Source of the DNA: Pseudonocardia petroleophila
GTDB lineage: Bacteria; Actinomycetota; Actinomycetes; Mycobacteriales; Pseudonocardiaceae
NCBI RefSeq assembly: GCF_014235185.1
Contig: NZ_CP060131.1
Location: 2,983,501-3,047,500, forward strand
Direction of reading: 5' to 3'
Length of the DNA stretch: 64,000 bases
Positions 31,947 to 39,889 of the stretch are shown in pieces; the first letter of the stretch is position 1; each line of letters opens with the position of its first letter. The translations under genes and the position numbers were made by a program. The notes below the pieces were generated by a model. The model did not search any database and was not told the origin of the DNA. It saw only the letters and a list, made by a program, of their open reading frames with translations.

Positions 31947-33143
31947 GTGGAAACGGGAACCGGACAGCGCTGGCTCGCGATCGCCGAGGAGGCCTTCGTC
32001 CCGGCCGACTCCGGAGGGCGGGTGGAGTCGCTCAACCAGCTGCGCGCGGCGCACGCGGCGGGCGTCGGGCTGCACGTGCTGGTGCCCGGCGTCGACCCGG
32101 GCGACGGCTCGCCGGAGCTGGCCGCGCACCGCGCCGCCCTGCCCGGGGTGACGGTGACGGCGATCCCGCGGCGCACCGGGCCGGTGTCGCACCTGTCCAC
32201 GGCGCCGTACCTGTTCGCCTCCCGGCCGCTGCCCGCCGGGCTGGCCGCGTCGCTGCGGGGGGAGGGGTTCACCGCCGTGCTCGCCGTCAGCTTCCGGGTG
32301 GCGCACCTGGCCGTCGCGCTCGCCGGGGACCTCGGGGTGCCGGCGATCGTGCGCCCGCACAACGTGGAGTCCGCCTACTTCGCGCAGCTCGCGCGCAGCT
32401 CCCGCTTCCCGCGCAACCTGCCCTACGCCGCGGAGGCGTGGAAGCTGCGGCGCGCCGAGGCCGCGGTGCACGCCGACCCGCGGATCGCGGTGTTCGCCGA
32501 GATCGCCGAGGAGGAGGCAGCGACCCGGGCGGGGCTCACGGCCACCCCCGTGATCCACGTGCCGCCGTTCCTGCCGCCGCAGGACGGGGCGGACCGGGTG
32601 CACCGCACCGGGCCCGGCGGCACCGTGCTGTTCCTGGGGGCGCTGGACAACGCGAACAACTCCGGCGGCATCGGCTGGTTCGTCGAGCACTGCTGGCCGC
32701 GGCTGCGCGGCCCCGGCGTCGACCTGCACGTCGTCGGCCGCCGGGCGCCCGCGGCGCTGGTCGCCGAGCTGGAGGCGGCGGGGGCCCGCGTCACCGTCGA
32801 CGCCCCGGAGGTGGCCTCGCACCTCGCCGCGGCCGACGTGTTCGTCAACCCGGTCCGGCACGGGGCCGGCATCAACATCAAGATGATCGAGGCGATGGCG
32901 GCCGGGCTGCCCGTCGTCTCCACGCCGGTCGGCGCGCGCGGCCTGCACTGGCGCGACGGCGAGCACCTGCTGGTGGCCGACGGGCCCGCCGCGTTCACCG
33001 CGGCCGTGCGCTCCCTGCTCGACGACCCCGCGCGGCGCGCGGGCGTCGCCGACGCGGGGCGCGAGTTCGTCACCGCCGAGCTGGACGGGGTGGCGCAGAT
33101 CAGGCGCCTGGTCGGGGCGCTCCCGCCGCGACCGGCGCGCTGA
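31947..33143 (+). CDS. Glycosyltransferase family 4-like
   Basis: The approximately 398-aa GT-B protein has RWLAIAEEAFVPADSGGRVESL at its N-terminus, VRPHNVESAYFAQLAR (typical acceptor-side loop of WcaI/ExoL-like GTs), VLFLGALDNANNSGGIGWF and the donor-binding GAGINIKMIEAMAAGLPVVSTP. It would build the EPS repeat unit in the cytoplasm. GTG 31947 is chosen because it begins the conserved part; GTG 31881 is an alternative. It is divergent from the Wzz operon, and its last 44 bp overlap the 3' end of the convergent GT gene. Confidence 0.82.
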   Translation: METGTGQRWLAIAEEAFVPADSGGRVESLNQLRAAHAAGVGLHVLVPGVDPGDGSPELAAHRAALPGVTVTAIPRRTGPVSHLSTAPYLFASRPLPAGLAASLRGEGFTAVLAVSFRVAHLAVALAGDLGVPAIVRPHNVESAYFAQLARSSRFPRNLPYAAEAWKLRRAEAAVHADPRIAVFAEIAEEEAATRAGLTATPVIHVPPFLPPQDGADRVHRTGPGGTVLFLGALDNANNSGGIGWFVEHCWPRLRGPGVDLHVVGRRAPAALVAELEAAGARVTVDAPEVASHLAAADVFVNPVRHGAGINIKMIEAMAAGLPVVSTPVGARGLHWRDGEHLLVADGPAAFTAAVRSLLDDPARRAGVADAGREFVTAELDGVAQIRRLVGALPPRPAR

Positions 33144-34407
33144 GCCCGAAGATGTCGTCGTACTGCGCGGTGACGACCTCGCGGCCGTAGACGGACTGGA
33201 AGAACTCCACCGCGGCCTTGGACAGCAGGGAGTTGTGGGCGCCGTCGACCATCTCGTCGATCAGGTCGGGCCAGCGGGTGAGGTCGTCCTCGACGTAGCA
33301 GCCGCTGCCGCCGTCGTGCCCCACCGGGACGCCCTCGACGGAGACGGTGGTGGCCAGCGTGGGCACGCCCCGGGCCAGCGCGTCCAGCATCTTGATCTTG
33401 ACGCCGCTGCCGAACCGGAGCGGGGCCAGCGACACCGTGGCGGTGGCGAACACGTCGTCGAGGTCGGCGACGAACCCCTCCAGCACGATGTTCGGGGAGT
33501 ACTGCCCGACGAGCGCGAGCAGCGCGTCGCTCGGGTCCTTGCCGATGATCCGCAGCCGGATGTCGGGGTGGCGGCGCACCAGCTCGCCCATCGCGGCGCG
33601 GATGAACGAGCAGATCGCGTCGTCGTTGTGCGGGATGTTGAGGCGGCCGAGGAACACCAGCTCCGGCGGGTCGGCCGGCGCGCGCTCCGGCGGGGTGACC
33701 GCGGGCAGCATGCCGTGCACGACGCGCACCCGGTCGGTGCCGGCCAGGCGGCGCAGGCGGTGCACCTCGTCGACGTTGACCAGCAGGCTCTCGTCGAACC
33801 CGTGCACGACCCGGGCCTCGGCGCGGCGGATGCGGTCGCGCTCCATGCGCAGCACCGGCCGGTACACCGCGCGGTGGCGGATCAGGGACCGCAGCGGGGC
33901 GGGCACGTTGGCCGCGAACTCGCCGAGCGGGTTGATGTCGACGTCGCCGCGCTCGTCGACCGCGAGGATCCGGTCGTAGCGCACCGAGAACAGGTCGTCG
34001 AGGTAGAGGATCCGGCGACGCCCGCGCGGGGACTCGGGGGCGTGCTGGCCCAGGCGCAGCGTGTCGTAGACCTCGATGTCGGGCTGCAGCCACGTGACGA
34101 GGTGGTGGATCTGGTCGCGCAGGCTCGCCGCGCCGAACATCGCCTCCTGGACCGTGTAGGACCGGTCGGTCGGCACGCGGCGGGCGAGCGTGGCGAGCTG
34201 GCTGACCGCGCCGGGGCGGTCGAGCCGGTGGGCCACGCCGGGGAAGTCGGGGCGGGCACCGCCCGGGCTGTCGACGATCGCGTAGTGCACGTTCTCCGGG
34301 CCCAGCCGCTCGACGAGGTACTCCAGCAGGCCGTGCAGCACGACGCGCTTGCCGTTGTCGACCGGCACCGGCGCCGTCGCACTGATGATGAGCGCGGTCT
34401 CGGGCAT
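33100..34407 (-). CDS. Glycosyltransferase family 4-like
   Basis: The 435-aa protein begins LIISATAPVPVDNGKRVVLHGL, a GT-B N-terminal domain with a Gly-Lys acceptor-site turn. It continues with LVFLGRLNIPHNDDAICSFI and GVKIKMLDALARGVPTLATTV in the donor half. Like the neighbour at 31947-33143 it belongs to the subgroup with G-x-K-I-K-M before the donor motif, and the two may be distant paralogues. GGAG lies six bases before ATG 34407. It is a lone - strand gene, with a 274-bp divergent gap to the GT at 34682. Confidence 0.8.
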   Translation of the reverse strand: MPETALIISATAPVPVDNGKRVVLHGLLEYLVERLGPENVHYAIVDSPGGARPDFPGVAHRLDRPGAVSQLATLARRVPTDRSYTVQEAMFGAASLRDQIHHLVTWLQPDIEVYDTLRLGQHAPESPRGRRRILYLDDLFSVRYDRILAVDERGDVDINPLGEFAANVPAPLRSLIRHRAVYRPVLRMERDRIRRAEARVVHGFDESLLVNVDEVHRLRRLAGTDRVRVVHGMLPAVTPPERAPADPPELVFLGRLNIPHNDDAICSFIRAAMGELVRRHPDIRLRIIGKDPSDALLALVGQYSPNIVLEGFVADLDDVFATATVSLAPLRFGSGVKIKMLDALARGVPTLATTVSVEGVPVGHDGGSGCYVEDDLTRWPDLIDEMVDGAHNSLLSKAAVEFFQSVYGREVVTAQYDDIFGLSAPVAAGAPRPGA

Positions 34408-34681
34408 TCCGCTCCAGGTGCGTCCGGTTCGGTCAGGTCCGTGAACTTCCACCGTAACAGCGGCTCGACTTCCGCCACCGCGCGACGTAGGCGTTCACGT
34501 TCGGGCCATCATCCGTCATCCGTTCGGGACCGTTCCCGGACCCTCCTCTGACGTGACGTACGTGTTGCGTGCTCTCCTTGCGTGACGACATCCTGGCCGC
34601 GCGTCACCCCCGACGGTCCGTTCGACGGACTATCGCGGAGGCGCAGCGCTCGTTACAGGTCCATCGGGGAAGGAGGTCCGC

Positions 34682-35572
34682 GTGACCCTGCGGATCGTCT
34701 ACCGCTCCTACGGCGGCGACAACCAGAAGGACCGGCCCTCCTACTACGGCAAGCCGCTGGCGCTGAGATCGCTGCTGCGCGCCGCCGAGGCCGTCGACTG
34801 CGAGATCGTCTTCCTCAACGACGGCCCGGTGTCCGACGCGGTGCTGGACCTGATGCGCGGCCGCGGCGAGATCGTCGAGCTGCCCGGGCTGGGCCTGTTC
34901 GGCTCGCTGACGGCGGCCCTGCGGCTGCCCGGCGAGCGCGGCTGGCCCGACGACGACGTCGTCTACTTCTGCGAGGACGACTACCTGCACACCGCCGACG
35001 CGCTGGTGCGCCTGCAGGAGGCCGCCGCGCAGCTCCCCGCCGACTACTTCGCGCTCTACGGGACGCTGCCCGCCGAGCGCGCCGCCGGGCAGGTGAGCGA
35101 CCCGTCGCACGTGCAGCCGCGGGGCTGGCGGCCGGCCGAGCGGCTCGTCGGCGACCAGGAGTGGGTGCGCGTGCTCGGGACCACCAGCACGTTCGGGGTC
35201 CGGGTGGCCGCGCTGCGCGCCGACATGTCGATCGTGCGGCAGGCGAGGATCCCGCACAAGAACATGTACCGCGACTGGGACGTCAGCCTCGCCTACCAGG
35301 GCTTCGAGCCCTACCGGTGGCGCGGGCTGCTGCGCGACCTGGTGCTCCTCACCCCGGCCGGCTCGCTCAAGGACCGCGTCCGCGCGGCCGTGCTGGCGCC
35401 GTTCAAGATGGGGATGAACCTGCGGTCGCACCGCAGGGCGTCGAACCGGCACGTGCTGATGGCGGCGTCGCCGAACCTCGCCACGCACCTGGAGACGGAG
35501 TACCTGGCGACCGGCCGGGACTGGGCCGCGGTCGCCCGGGAGACCGAGCAGTGGGCGGGGTCGCCGCGGTGA
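34682..35572 (+). CDS. Putative GT-A glycosyltransferase, YRSYGGDN family (paralogue 2)
   Basis: The 296-aa protein opens LRIVYRSYGGDNQKDRPSYYGK, with EIVFLNDG near residue 45 and VVYFCEDDYLHTADALV near 100, the same landmarks as the product of 25503-26477. It is shorter mainly in the C-terminal half. AAGGAGG precedes GTG 34682 by six bases. Its stop overlaps the GMC oxidoreductase start (GTGA), coupling a probable sugar transferase to an oxidase. Function beyond probable glycosyl transfer is unknown. Confidence 0.72.
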   Translation: MTLRIVYRSYGGDNQKDRPSYYGKPLALRSLLRAAEAVDCEIVFLNDGPVSDAVLDLMRGRGEIVELPGLGLFGSLTAALRLPGERGWPDDDVVYFCEDDYLHTADALVRLQEAAAQLPADYFALYGTLPAERAAGQVSDPSHVQPRGWRPAERLVGDQEWVRVLGTTSTFGVRVAALRADMSIVRQARIPHKNMYRDWDVSLAYQGFEPYRWRGLLRDLVLLTPAGSLKDRVRAAVLAPFKMGMNLRSHRRASNRHVLMAASPNLATHLETEYLATGRDWAAVARETEQWAGSPR

Positions 35573-37215
35573 CCCGCTCCACCTTCGACGTCGTCATCGT
35601 GGGCGGCGGGTCGGCCGGCTGCGTGCTGGCCAACCGGCTCAGCGCCGACCCCGCCACCCGGGTGCTCCTGCTCGAGGCCGGGCGGCCCGACCACTGGTGG
35701 GACCTGCTCGTCGAGATGCCGGCGGCGATGGCCTACGCGGTGGGCAGCCGGACGCACGACTGGCGGTTCGAGTCCGAGCCGGAGCCCCACCTCGACGGCC
35801 GCAGGCTGGTGCACCCCCGCGGCCGCGTGCTCGGCGGGTCCAGCAGCATCAACGGCGTCGTCTACCAGCGCGGACACGCCGCCGACTACGACCGCTGGGC
35901 GGCCGAGCCCGGCATGGAGCACTGGGACTGGGCGCACTGCCTGCCCTACTTCGCGCGCCTGGAGAACAGCCGCAACCCCGCGGCCGGCCCGAGCCGCGGT
36001 CGCTGCGGCCCCCAGGACCTCGTGCCCGCCCCGCTGGCGAACCCGCTGTTCGACGCGTTCCTCGGGGCCGCGCGCGAGGCCGGCTACGCCGTGACCGGCG
36101 ACGTCAACGAGGAGCAGGAGGCGTTCGGCGCGTTCGACCGGGCCGTGCGCCGCGGCCGCCGGGTCTCCGCGGCGAAGGCGTACCTGAACCCGGTGCGCAG
36201 GCGCCCCAACCTGTTCGTGCGCTGCGAGTCGCACGTCACCAAGGTCGTCTTCGAGGGGCGGCGCGCGGTCGGCGTGCGGTTCCGCGAGGCCGGCGGGCCC
36301 GAGATCGACGTGCACGCCGGCGAGGTGATCCTCTCCGCGGGCGCGATCCAGACCCCGCAGATCCTGCAGCTGTCCGGCGTCGGCGAGGCCGGGCACCTGT
36401 CCGGCCTGGGCATCGACCCGGTCCTCGACCTGCCCGCCGTCGGCCGCGGCATGCAGGACCACCTCGGCATCCACCTGCAGAACCGCTGCACGCAGCCGGT
36501 GTCGATGATGACGATGCGCCACCGGCACCGCTGGCCCGTGATCGGCCTGCAGTGGCTGGTCGCCGGGCGCGGGCCGGGGGCGTCGTCGCAGATCGAGGCG
36601 GGGGGCTTCGTCCGCACGGACCCCTCGCTGGAGCACCCGGACCTGATGCTCGCGTTCGCCCCGATCGCGACGCGGACCGATCCCGCGTCGGTCGTCGACG
36701 AGCACGGCTACCAGCTCTACCTCATGGCGGCCCGCCCGGAGTCGCGCGGCACCGTCACCCTGCGCACGGGCGACCCGACCGACGCGCCGTCGATCCGCTT
36801 CAACTACCTGTCCACGCAGGCCGAGCGCGACTGGTGGCCCCGGGCGATCCGGGTGGCCCGCGACCTGCTCGACCGGCCCGCCTTCGCCCCGTACGACGGC
36901 GGCGAGACCGTGCCGGGCCGGGGGCTGTCCACCGACGAGGAGCTGCTCGGCTGGGTGCAGGCCAGCGGCCGCACCGGGCTGCACCCGACGTCGTCGTGCC
37001 GGATGGGCACCGGCGACGACGCGGTGGTCGACCCGTCCACGATGGGGGTGCACGGCCTCGACGGGCTGCGGGTCGTCGACGCGTCGGTGATGCCGTCGAT
37101 CGTCAACGCCAACACCTACGCCCCCGTCATGATGATCGCGGAGAAGGCCGCGGACATGATCCTCGGCGCCACGCCCCCCGCTCCCGCGCCCACCGGGTCC
37201 GACGCTCGGGGTTGA
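35569..37215 (+). CDS. GMC-family FAD oxidoreductase (choline dehydrogenase-like)
   Basis: The 548-aa protein has the FAD-binding start FDVVIVGGGSAGCVLANRLS, the GMC signature VHPRGRVLGGSSSINGVVYQRG, the second signature GEVILSAGAIQTPQILQLSG and the C-terminal HPTSSCRMG and NANTYAPVMMIAEKAAD with the active-site His/Asn pair. The family oxidises alcohols or sugars (choline, glucose, cellobiose and others). Translational overlap with a GT in an EPS locus suggests oxidation of a sugar or an alcohol substituent, but a dehydrogenase for an unrelated alcohol cannot be excluded. No signal peptide is seen. Confidence 0.88.
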   Translation: MTRSTFDVVIVGGGSAGCVLANRLSADPATRVLLLEAGRPDHWWDLLVEMPAAMAYAVGSRTHDWRFESEPEPHLDGRRLVHPRGRVLGGSSSINGVVYQRGHAADYDRWAAEPGMEHWDWAHCLPYFARLENSRNPAAGPSRGRCGPQDLVPAPLANPLFDAFLGAAREAGYAVTGDVNEEQEAFGAFDRAVRRGRRVSAAKAYLNPVRRRPNLFVRCESHVTKVVFEGRRAVGVRFREAGGPEIDVHAGEVILSAGAIQTPQILQLSGVGEAGHLSGLGIDPVLDLPAVGRGMQDHLGIHLQNRCTQPVSMMTMRHRHRWPVIGLQWLVAGRGPGASSQIEAGGFVRTDPSLEHPDLMLAFAPIATRTDPASVVDEHGYQLYLMAARPESRGTVTLRTGDPTDAPSIRFNYLSTQAERDWWPRAIRVARDLLDRPAFAPYDGGETVPGRGLSTDEELLGWVQASGRTGLHPTSSCRMGTGDDAVVDPSTMGVHGLDGLRVVDASVMPSIVNANTYAPVMMIAEKAADMILGATPPAPAPTGSDARG

Positions 37216-37242
37216 CACTGACGTTACGGAAGACCGTGCTAG
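37212..37242 (+). promoter_or_regulatory. Housekeeping-type promoter TTGACA-N19-TGCTAG
   Basis: TTGACA (37212-37217) and TGCTAG (37237-37242) are separated by 19 bases, 40 bp before ATG 37282 of the GH5-like gene. This resembles sigma-70-class promoters and shows the hydrolase is not dependent on the upstream GT-GMC pair. Confidence 0.6.
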
Positions 37243-37281
37243 CTTTCGCGCCGTGATCCAGAGAGCTCGGCACACCTGAAC

Positions 37282-38400
37282 ATGTCCGACGCACCTGGCC
37301 CCGACCCCACCACGAACCCGATACCGGCCGTCCGGCTGCCCGGTGGTCGCCGCCGTCTGGTGGTCGCCGCCGCGCTGGCCCTCGTCGTCACGATCGGCGT
37401 CGTCACGGCGGTCGTGGTGAGCCGCGGCCCGGCGACGTCGCCGGGCGGCGGCTCCCCGGGATCGCCCCCGGCCGCCGACGGTCTGGGCACCGACGTGCCG
37501 ATCACCGTCGACGGCGACCGCATCCTGCGCAACGGCGAGCCGTGGTGGTTCCTCGGCTACAACTCGTTCGTCTGGTCGGGCAACTGCGGTGACTCCGACG
37601 AGCGCATGACGGCCGAGGACGTCGACGCCTGGTTCGCCTCGATGCGCCACGACGGGCACGGCGCGGTGCGGCTGTTCTTCTTCGAGAACTGGGACCTCGA
37701 GCGGCTCGACGCCGCCGTGGAGTCCGCGAAGCGCAACGACATCTACCTCACGATCACCCTCGACGACGCCATCGCCGGCTGCGGCGAGTCCGAGAAGGAC
37801 GAGGACTGGTTCGACGACCAGGGCGAGCGCGACGCGTTCCGCAGCCACATGACGTCGCTGCTGGAGCGCTACCGCGGCGAGACCACGATCGCCTGGTTCG
37901 AGTACTTCAACGAGCCCGACTTCGCCGACGGCCGGCTGCGCGAGTTCTACGACGAGATGGGCGCGGCGGCCGACGAGGTCGACCCGGACCGGCTGTTCGC
38001 CAGCGGCACCATCGCCCCGTACTCGGTGGGCGAGGACGCCGACTTCCAGAACGTCCACGAGTCGCCGGGCGTCGACATCGCCTCGCTGCACGAGTACGAC
38101 GAGAACGAGGTCGAGTCCAACCACGGCCCGGACACGCGGGGCAACTCGGCGGGCAAGCCGGTGATCGTCGGCGAGTTCGGGCTCTACGCCTCGGAGTCCG
38201 GCGAGGACTGCGAGCGCGACTTCGCCGAGCGCGCCGAGCAGGCCAGGGCGAAGGCCGGGGCGTACACCACGATCGAGGGTTACGCCGGGGCCCTGATGTG
38301 GGCCTGGCAGCCGGGTCCGGACAACGCGTCGGAGTGCGAGTACGGCAACCTCGACGTGGATCCGACGGTCCAGGACATGCTCCGCACGTTCACCCCCTGA
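37282..38400 (+). CDS. Membrane-anchored GH5-like glycoside hydrolase (copy 1 of 3)
   Basis: The 372-aa protein has an N-terminal membrane anchor (about residues 26-48), a short linker and a TIM-barrel domain. It contains EPWWFLGYNSFVWSGNCGDSD, GAVRLFFFENWDLERLD, WFEYFNEPDF with the probable acid/base Glu, and PVIVGEFGLYA with the probable nucleophile Glu. The Asn-Glu-Pro motif is that of clan GH-A, family GH5 or close. Two paralogues lie at 50432-51577 and 51656-53248. It probably trims or remodels the locus polysaccharide outside the cell (inference). Protein similarity to the pair is high but DNA has diverged. Confidence 0.78.
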   Translation: MSDAPGPDPTTNPIPAVRLPGGRRRLVVAAALALVVTIGVVTAVVVSRGPATSPGGGSPGSPPAADGLGTDVPITVDGDRILRNGEPWWFLGYNSFVWSGNCGDSDERMTAEDVDAWFASMRHDGHGAVRLFFFENWDLERLDAAVESAKRNDIYLTITLDDAIAGCGESEKDEDWFDDQGERDAFRSHMTSLLERYRGETTIAWFEYFNEPDFADGRLREFYDEMGAAADEVDPDRLFASGTIAPYSVGEDADFQNVHESPGVDIASLHEYDENEVESNHGPDTRGNSAGKPVIVGEFGLYASESGEDCERDFAERAEQARAKAGAYTTIEGYAGALMWAWQPGPDNASECEYGNLDVDPTVQDMLRTFTP

Positions 38401-38409
38401 GCGCCGGCG

Positions 38410-39543
38410 TCACCCGAGCGCGGCCGGCGTCCAGGACTTGTACCGCAGCGCGGGCGACTCGACCCAGGTCCAGCTGGCCAGGGCCAGCGCGAGCCCGCCC
38501 GCGAGCGAGGCCGCCGCGTAGACCGGCAGCGGCCACGTCGCGGCCCCGACGAGCAGCAGCAGGGCCTGCACCGGCCACGCGTAGACGTAGAGGCCGTAGG
38601 ACAGGTCGCGGCGGGACCCGACGCGGTGCAGCAGCGGGCTCGCACCGGCCAGCAGCACCAGGTAGGCGACGGCGGCCGGGGCGATCACGACGTAGACCAG
38701 CGTCGACGCCTCGGGGGTGGCCGCCATCGAGGCCAGCACGACGCCCTGGACCAGCACGAGCACCGCGAGCGCGCCCCCGGCCGGCCCCATCGGCAGCCGC
38801 GGGGCCACGCGCGCCGCGACGGCGCCCGCGAGGAACATCGACCCGAAGCGCAGCGCGATCTCCAGGGTGCTGCTCCGGCTCGTCAGCTGCGCGCCGTCGA
38901 GCAGCTCGGACAGGGCGAACAGCCACACGGCCGCGGTGACGCCCAGCAGCGGCCACACGCGGTCGCGCAGCAGTCCCAGCGCGCCGAGCACGGCGACCGC
39001 GAGGTAGCAGGCGAACTCGTAGAACAGCGTGTAGAGCGACCCGTTGACGGCCTCGCCGCCGAGCAGGCCGGGCACCTCGAACTGGCGGACGAACAGGGCC
39101 GCGTTGCCGACGACGTAGGACAGCGCCGACTCCCGGCCCGTCCACGGGAAGCCGGCGAGGGTCCCGAACTCGAGCAGCGCGGCCAGCGGCAGCAGGACGA
39201 ACGCGGTGACCAGGAGACAGGCCCAGAACCCGGGGAGGATGCGCAGGCAGCGGCGCCACAGGTAGCGGCCGGTCGACGGGGAGCCGAGCCAGCTGCCGAC
39301 GATGAGGAACCCGCTCAGCGCGAAGAACCCGTCCACGGCCATCGTGCCCATGTCGACGTCGCCGCCCGTGAGGCGCCCGACCGGGTCCTCGTAGCCCTGG
39401 AACTTCAGCGAGTGGGAGACCAGCACGATCCCGGCCAGGCCCAGGCGCAGGGCGTTGACGCTGTTGCGGCGGGGATCGAAGGTCCGGGCGAGCGGGTCGT
39501 CGCGCAGGGCCGTCGCACCGCGCAGGGCGGTCGGGGCGTCGAT
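38410..39543 (-). CDS. Acyltransferase family 3 (OafA-like) with probable ATC start codon
   Basis: The 377-aa integral membrane protein has about ten helices and VSHSLKFQGYEDPVG with the conserved His near the N-terminus, typical of acyltransferase-3 proteins that O-acetylate polysaccharides. The first ATG/GTG/TTG in frame is GTG 39426, but that removes the conserved FDPRRNSVNALRLGLAGIVL segment. An in-frame TAG at 39567-39565 limits the frame. Inside it, AAGGAG (39555-39550) lies six bases before ATC 39543, so a rare ATC start is the best fit. A 20-bp palindrome sits 21 bp upstream. Confidence 0.8.
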   Translation of the reverse strand: MDAPTALRGATALRDDPLARTFDPRRNSVNALRLGLAGIVLVSHSLKFQGYEDPVGRLTGGDVDMGTMAVDGFFALSGFLIVGSWLGSPSTGRYLWRRCLRILPGFWACLLVTAFVLLPLAALLEFGTLAGFPWTGRESALSYVVGNAALFVRQFEVPGLLGGEAVNGSLYTLFYEFACYLAVAVLGALGLLRDRVWPLLGVTAAVWLFALSELLDGAQLTSRSSTLEIALRFGSMFLAGAVAARVAPRLPMGPAGGALAVLVLVQGVVLASMAATPEASTLVYVVIAPAAVAYLVLLAGASPLLHRVGSRRDLSYGLYVYAWPVQALLLLVGAATWPLPVYAAASLAGGLALALASWTWVESPALRYKSWTPAALG

Positions 39544-39564
39544 GATCGTCTCCTTCCGAGAAAG

Positions 39565-39584
39565 CTACTCTCACGTGAGAGTAG
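39565..39584. promoter_or_regulatory. 20-bp perfect palindrome, probable repressor operator
   Basis: CTACTCTCACGTGAGAGTAG is a perfect inverted repeat located 21 bp before the acyltransferase start, where it would overlap the promoter. Size and symmetry suit a TetR- or GntR-type dimer. No such regulator is encoded nearby. The only regulators in the window are a MerR protein and a two-component pair more than 16 kb away. Confidence 0.65.
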
Positions 39585-39889
39585 ACTTGCTCGAAACGGA
39601 CGTGTCGCTCGCGGGTACCCCTCACGCCGGGTGAGTGATCCTCGGCCCGACGGGTGACGGGAGCGGTCGGCCGACGGCCCGGGGTTGATCTCGCAGCGGT
39701 GGGTGACGAGAGCGCGCGGCGGACGTGCGCGCGACGAGATCCACGGGAGCGGGGTCCGGTGGGGCGCGGAGCCCGCTGAGGTCCACCGCGGGGCGGGTGG
39801 GCCGGACGGCCGGATGCCCGGGGTGGGTCGGACGGCCGGGTGCCGCGGACACGCCGGGTGGCGCGCGGGTGGTCAGGCGCGCGGGGTGG
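39585..39889. other. Intergenic region between acyltransferase and long-tailed flippase
   Basis: About 305 bp without a supportable gene. It contains loosely repeated gtgggt/ggccgg runs and no clear terminator. The frames crossing it are shadows of the GC-rich flippase tail. Confidence 0.4.

Noticed and set aside
34453..34458. CGTAAC as a second sigma-BldN-type promoter
   Set aside because: The sequence 16 bases downstream is CCACCG, not CGTTGA, and no variant fits at nearby spacings.
34627..34656. TGTAACG-N18-TAGTCC on the - strand as a cluster promoter
   Set aside because: Spacing is 18, both boxes are imperfect and the nearest gene in that direction starts 220 bp away.
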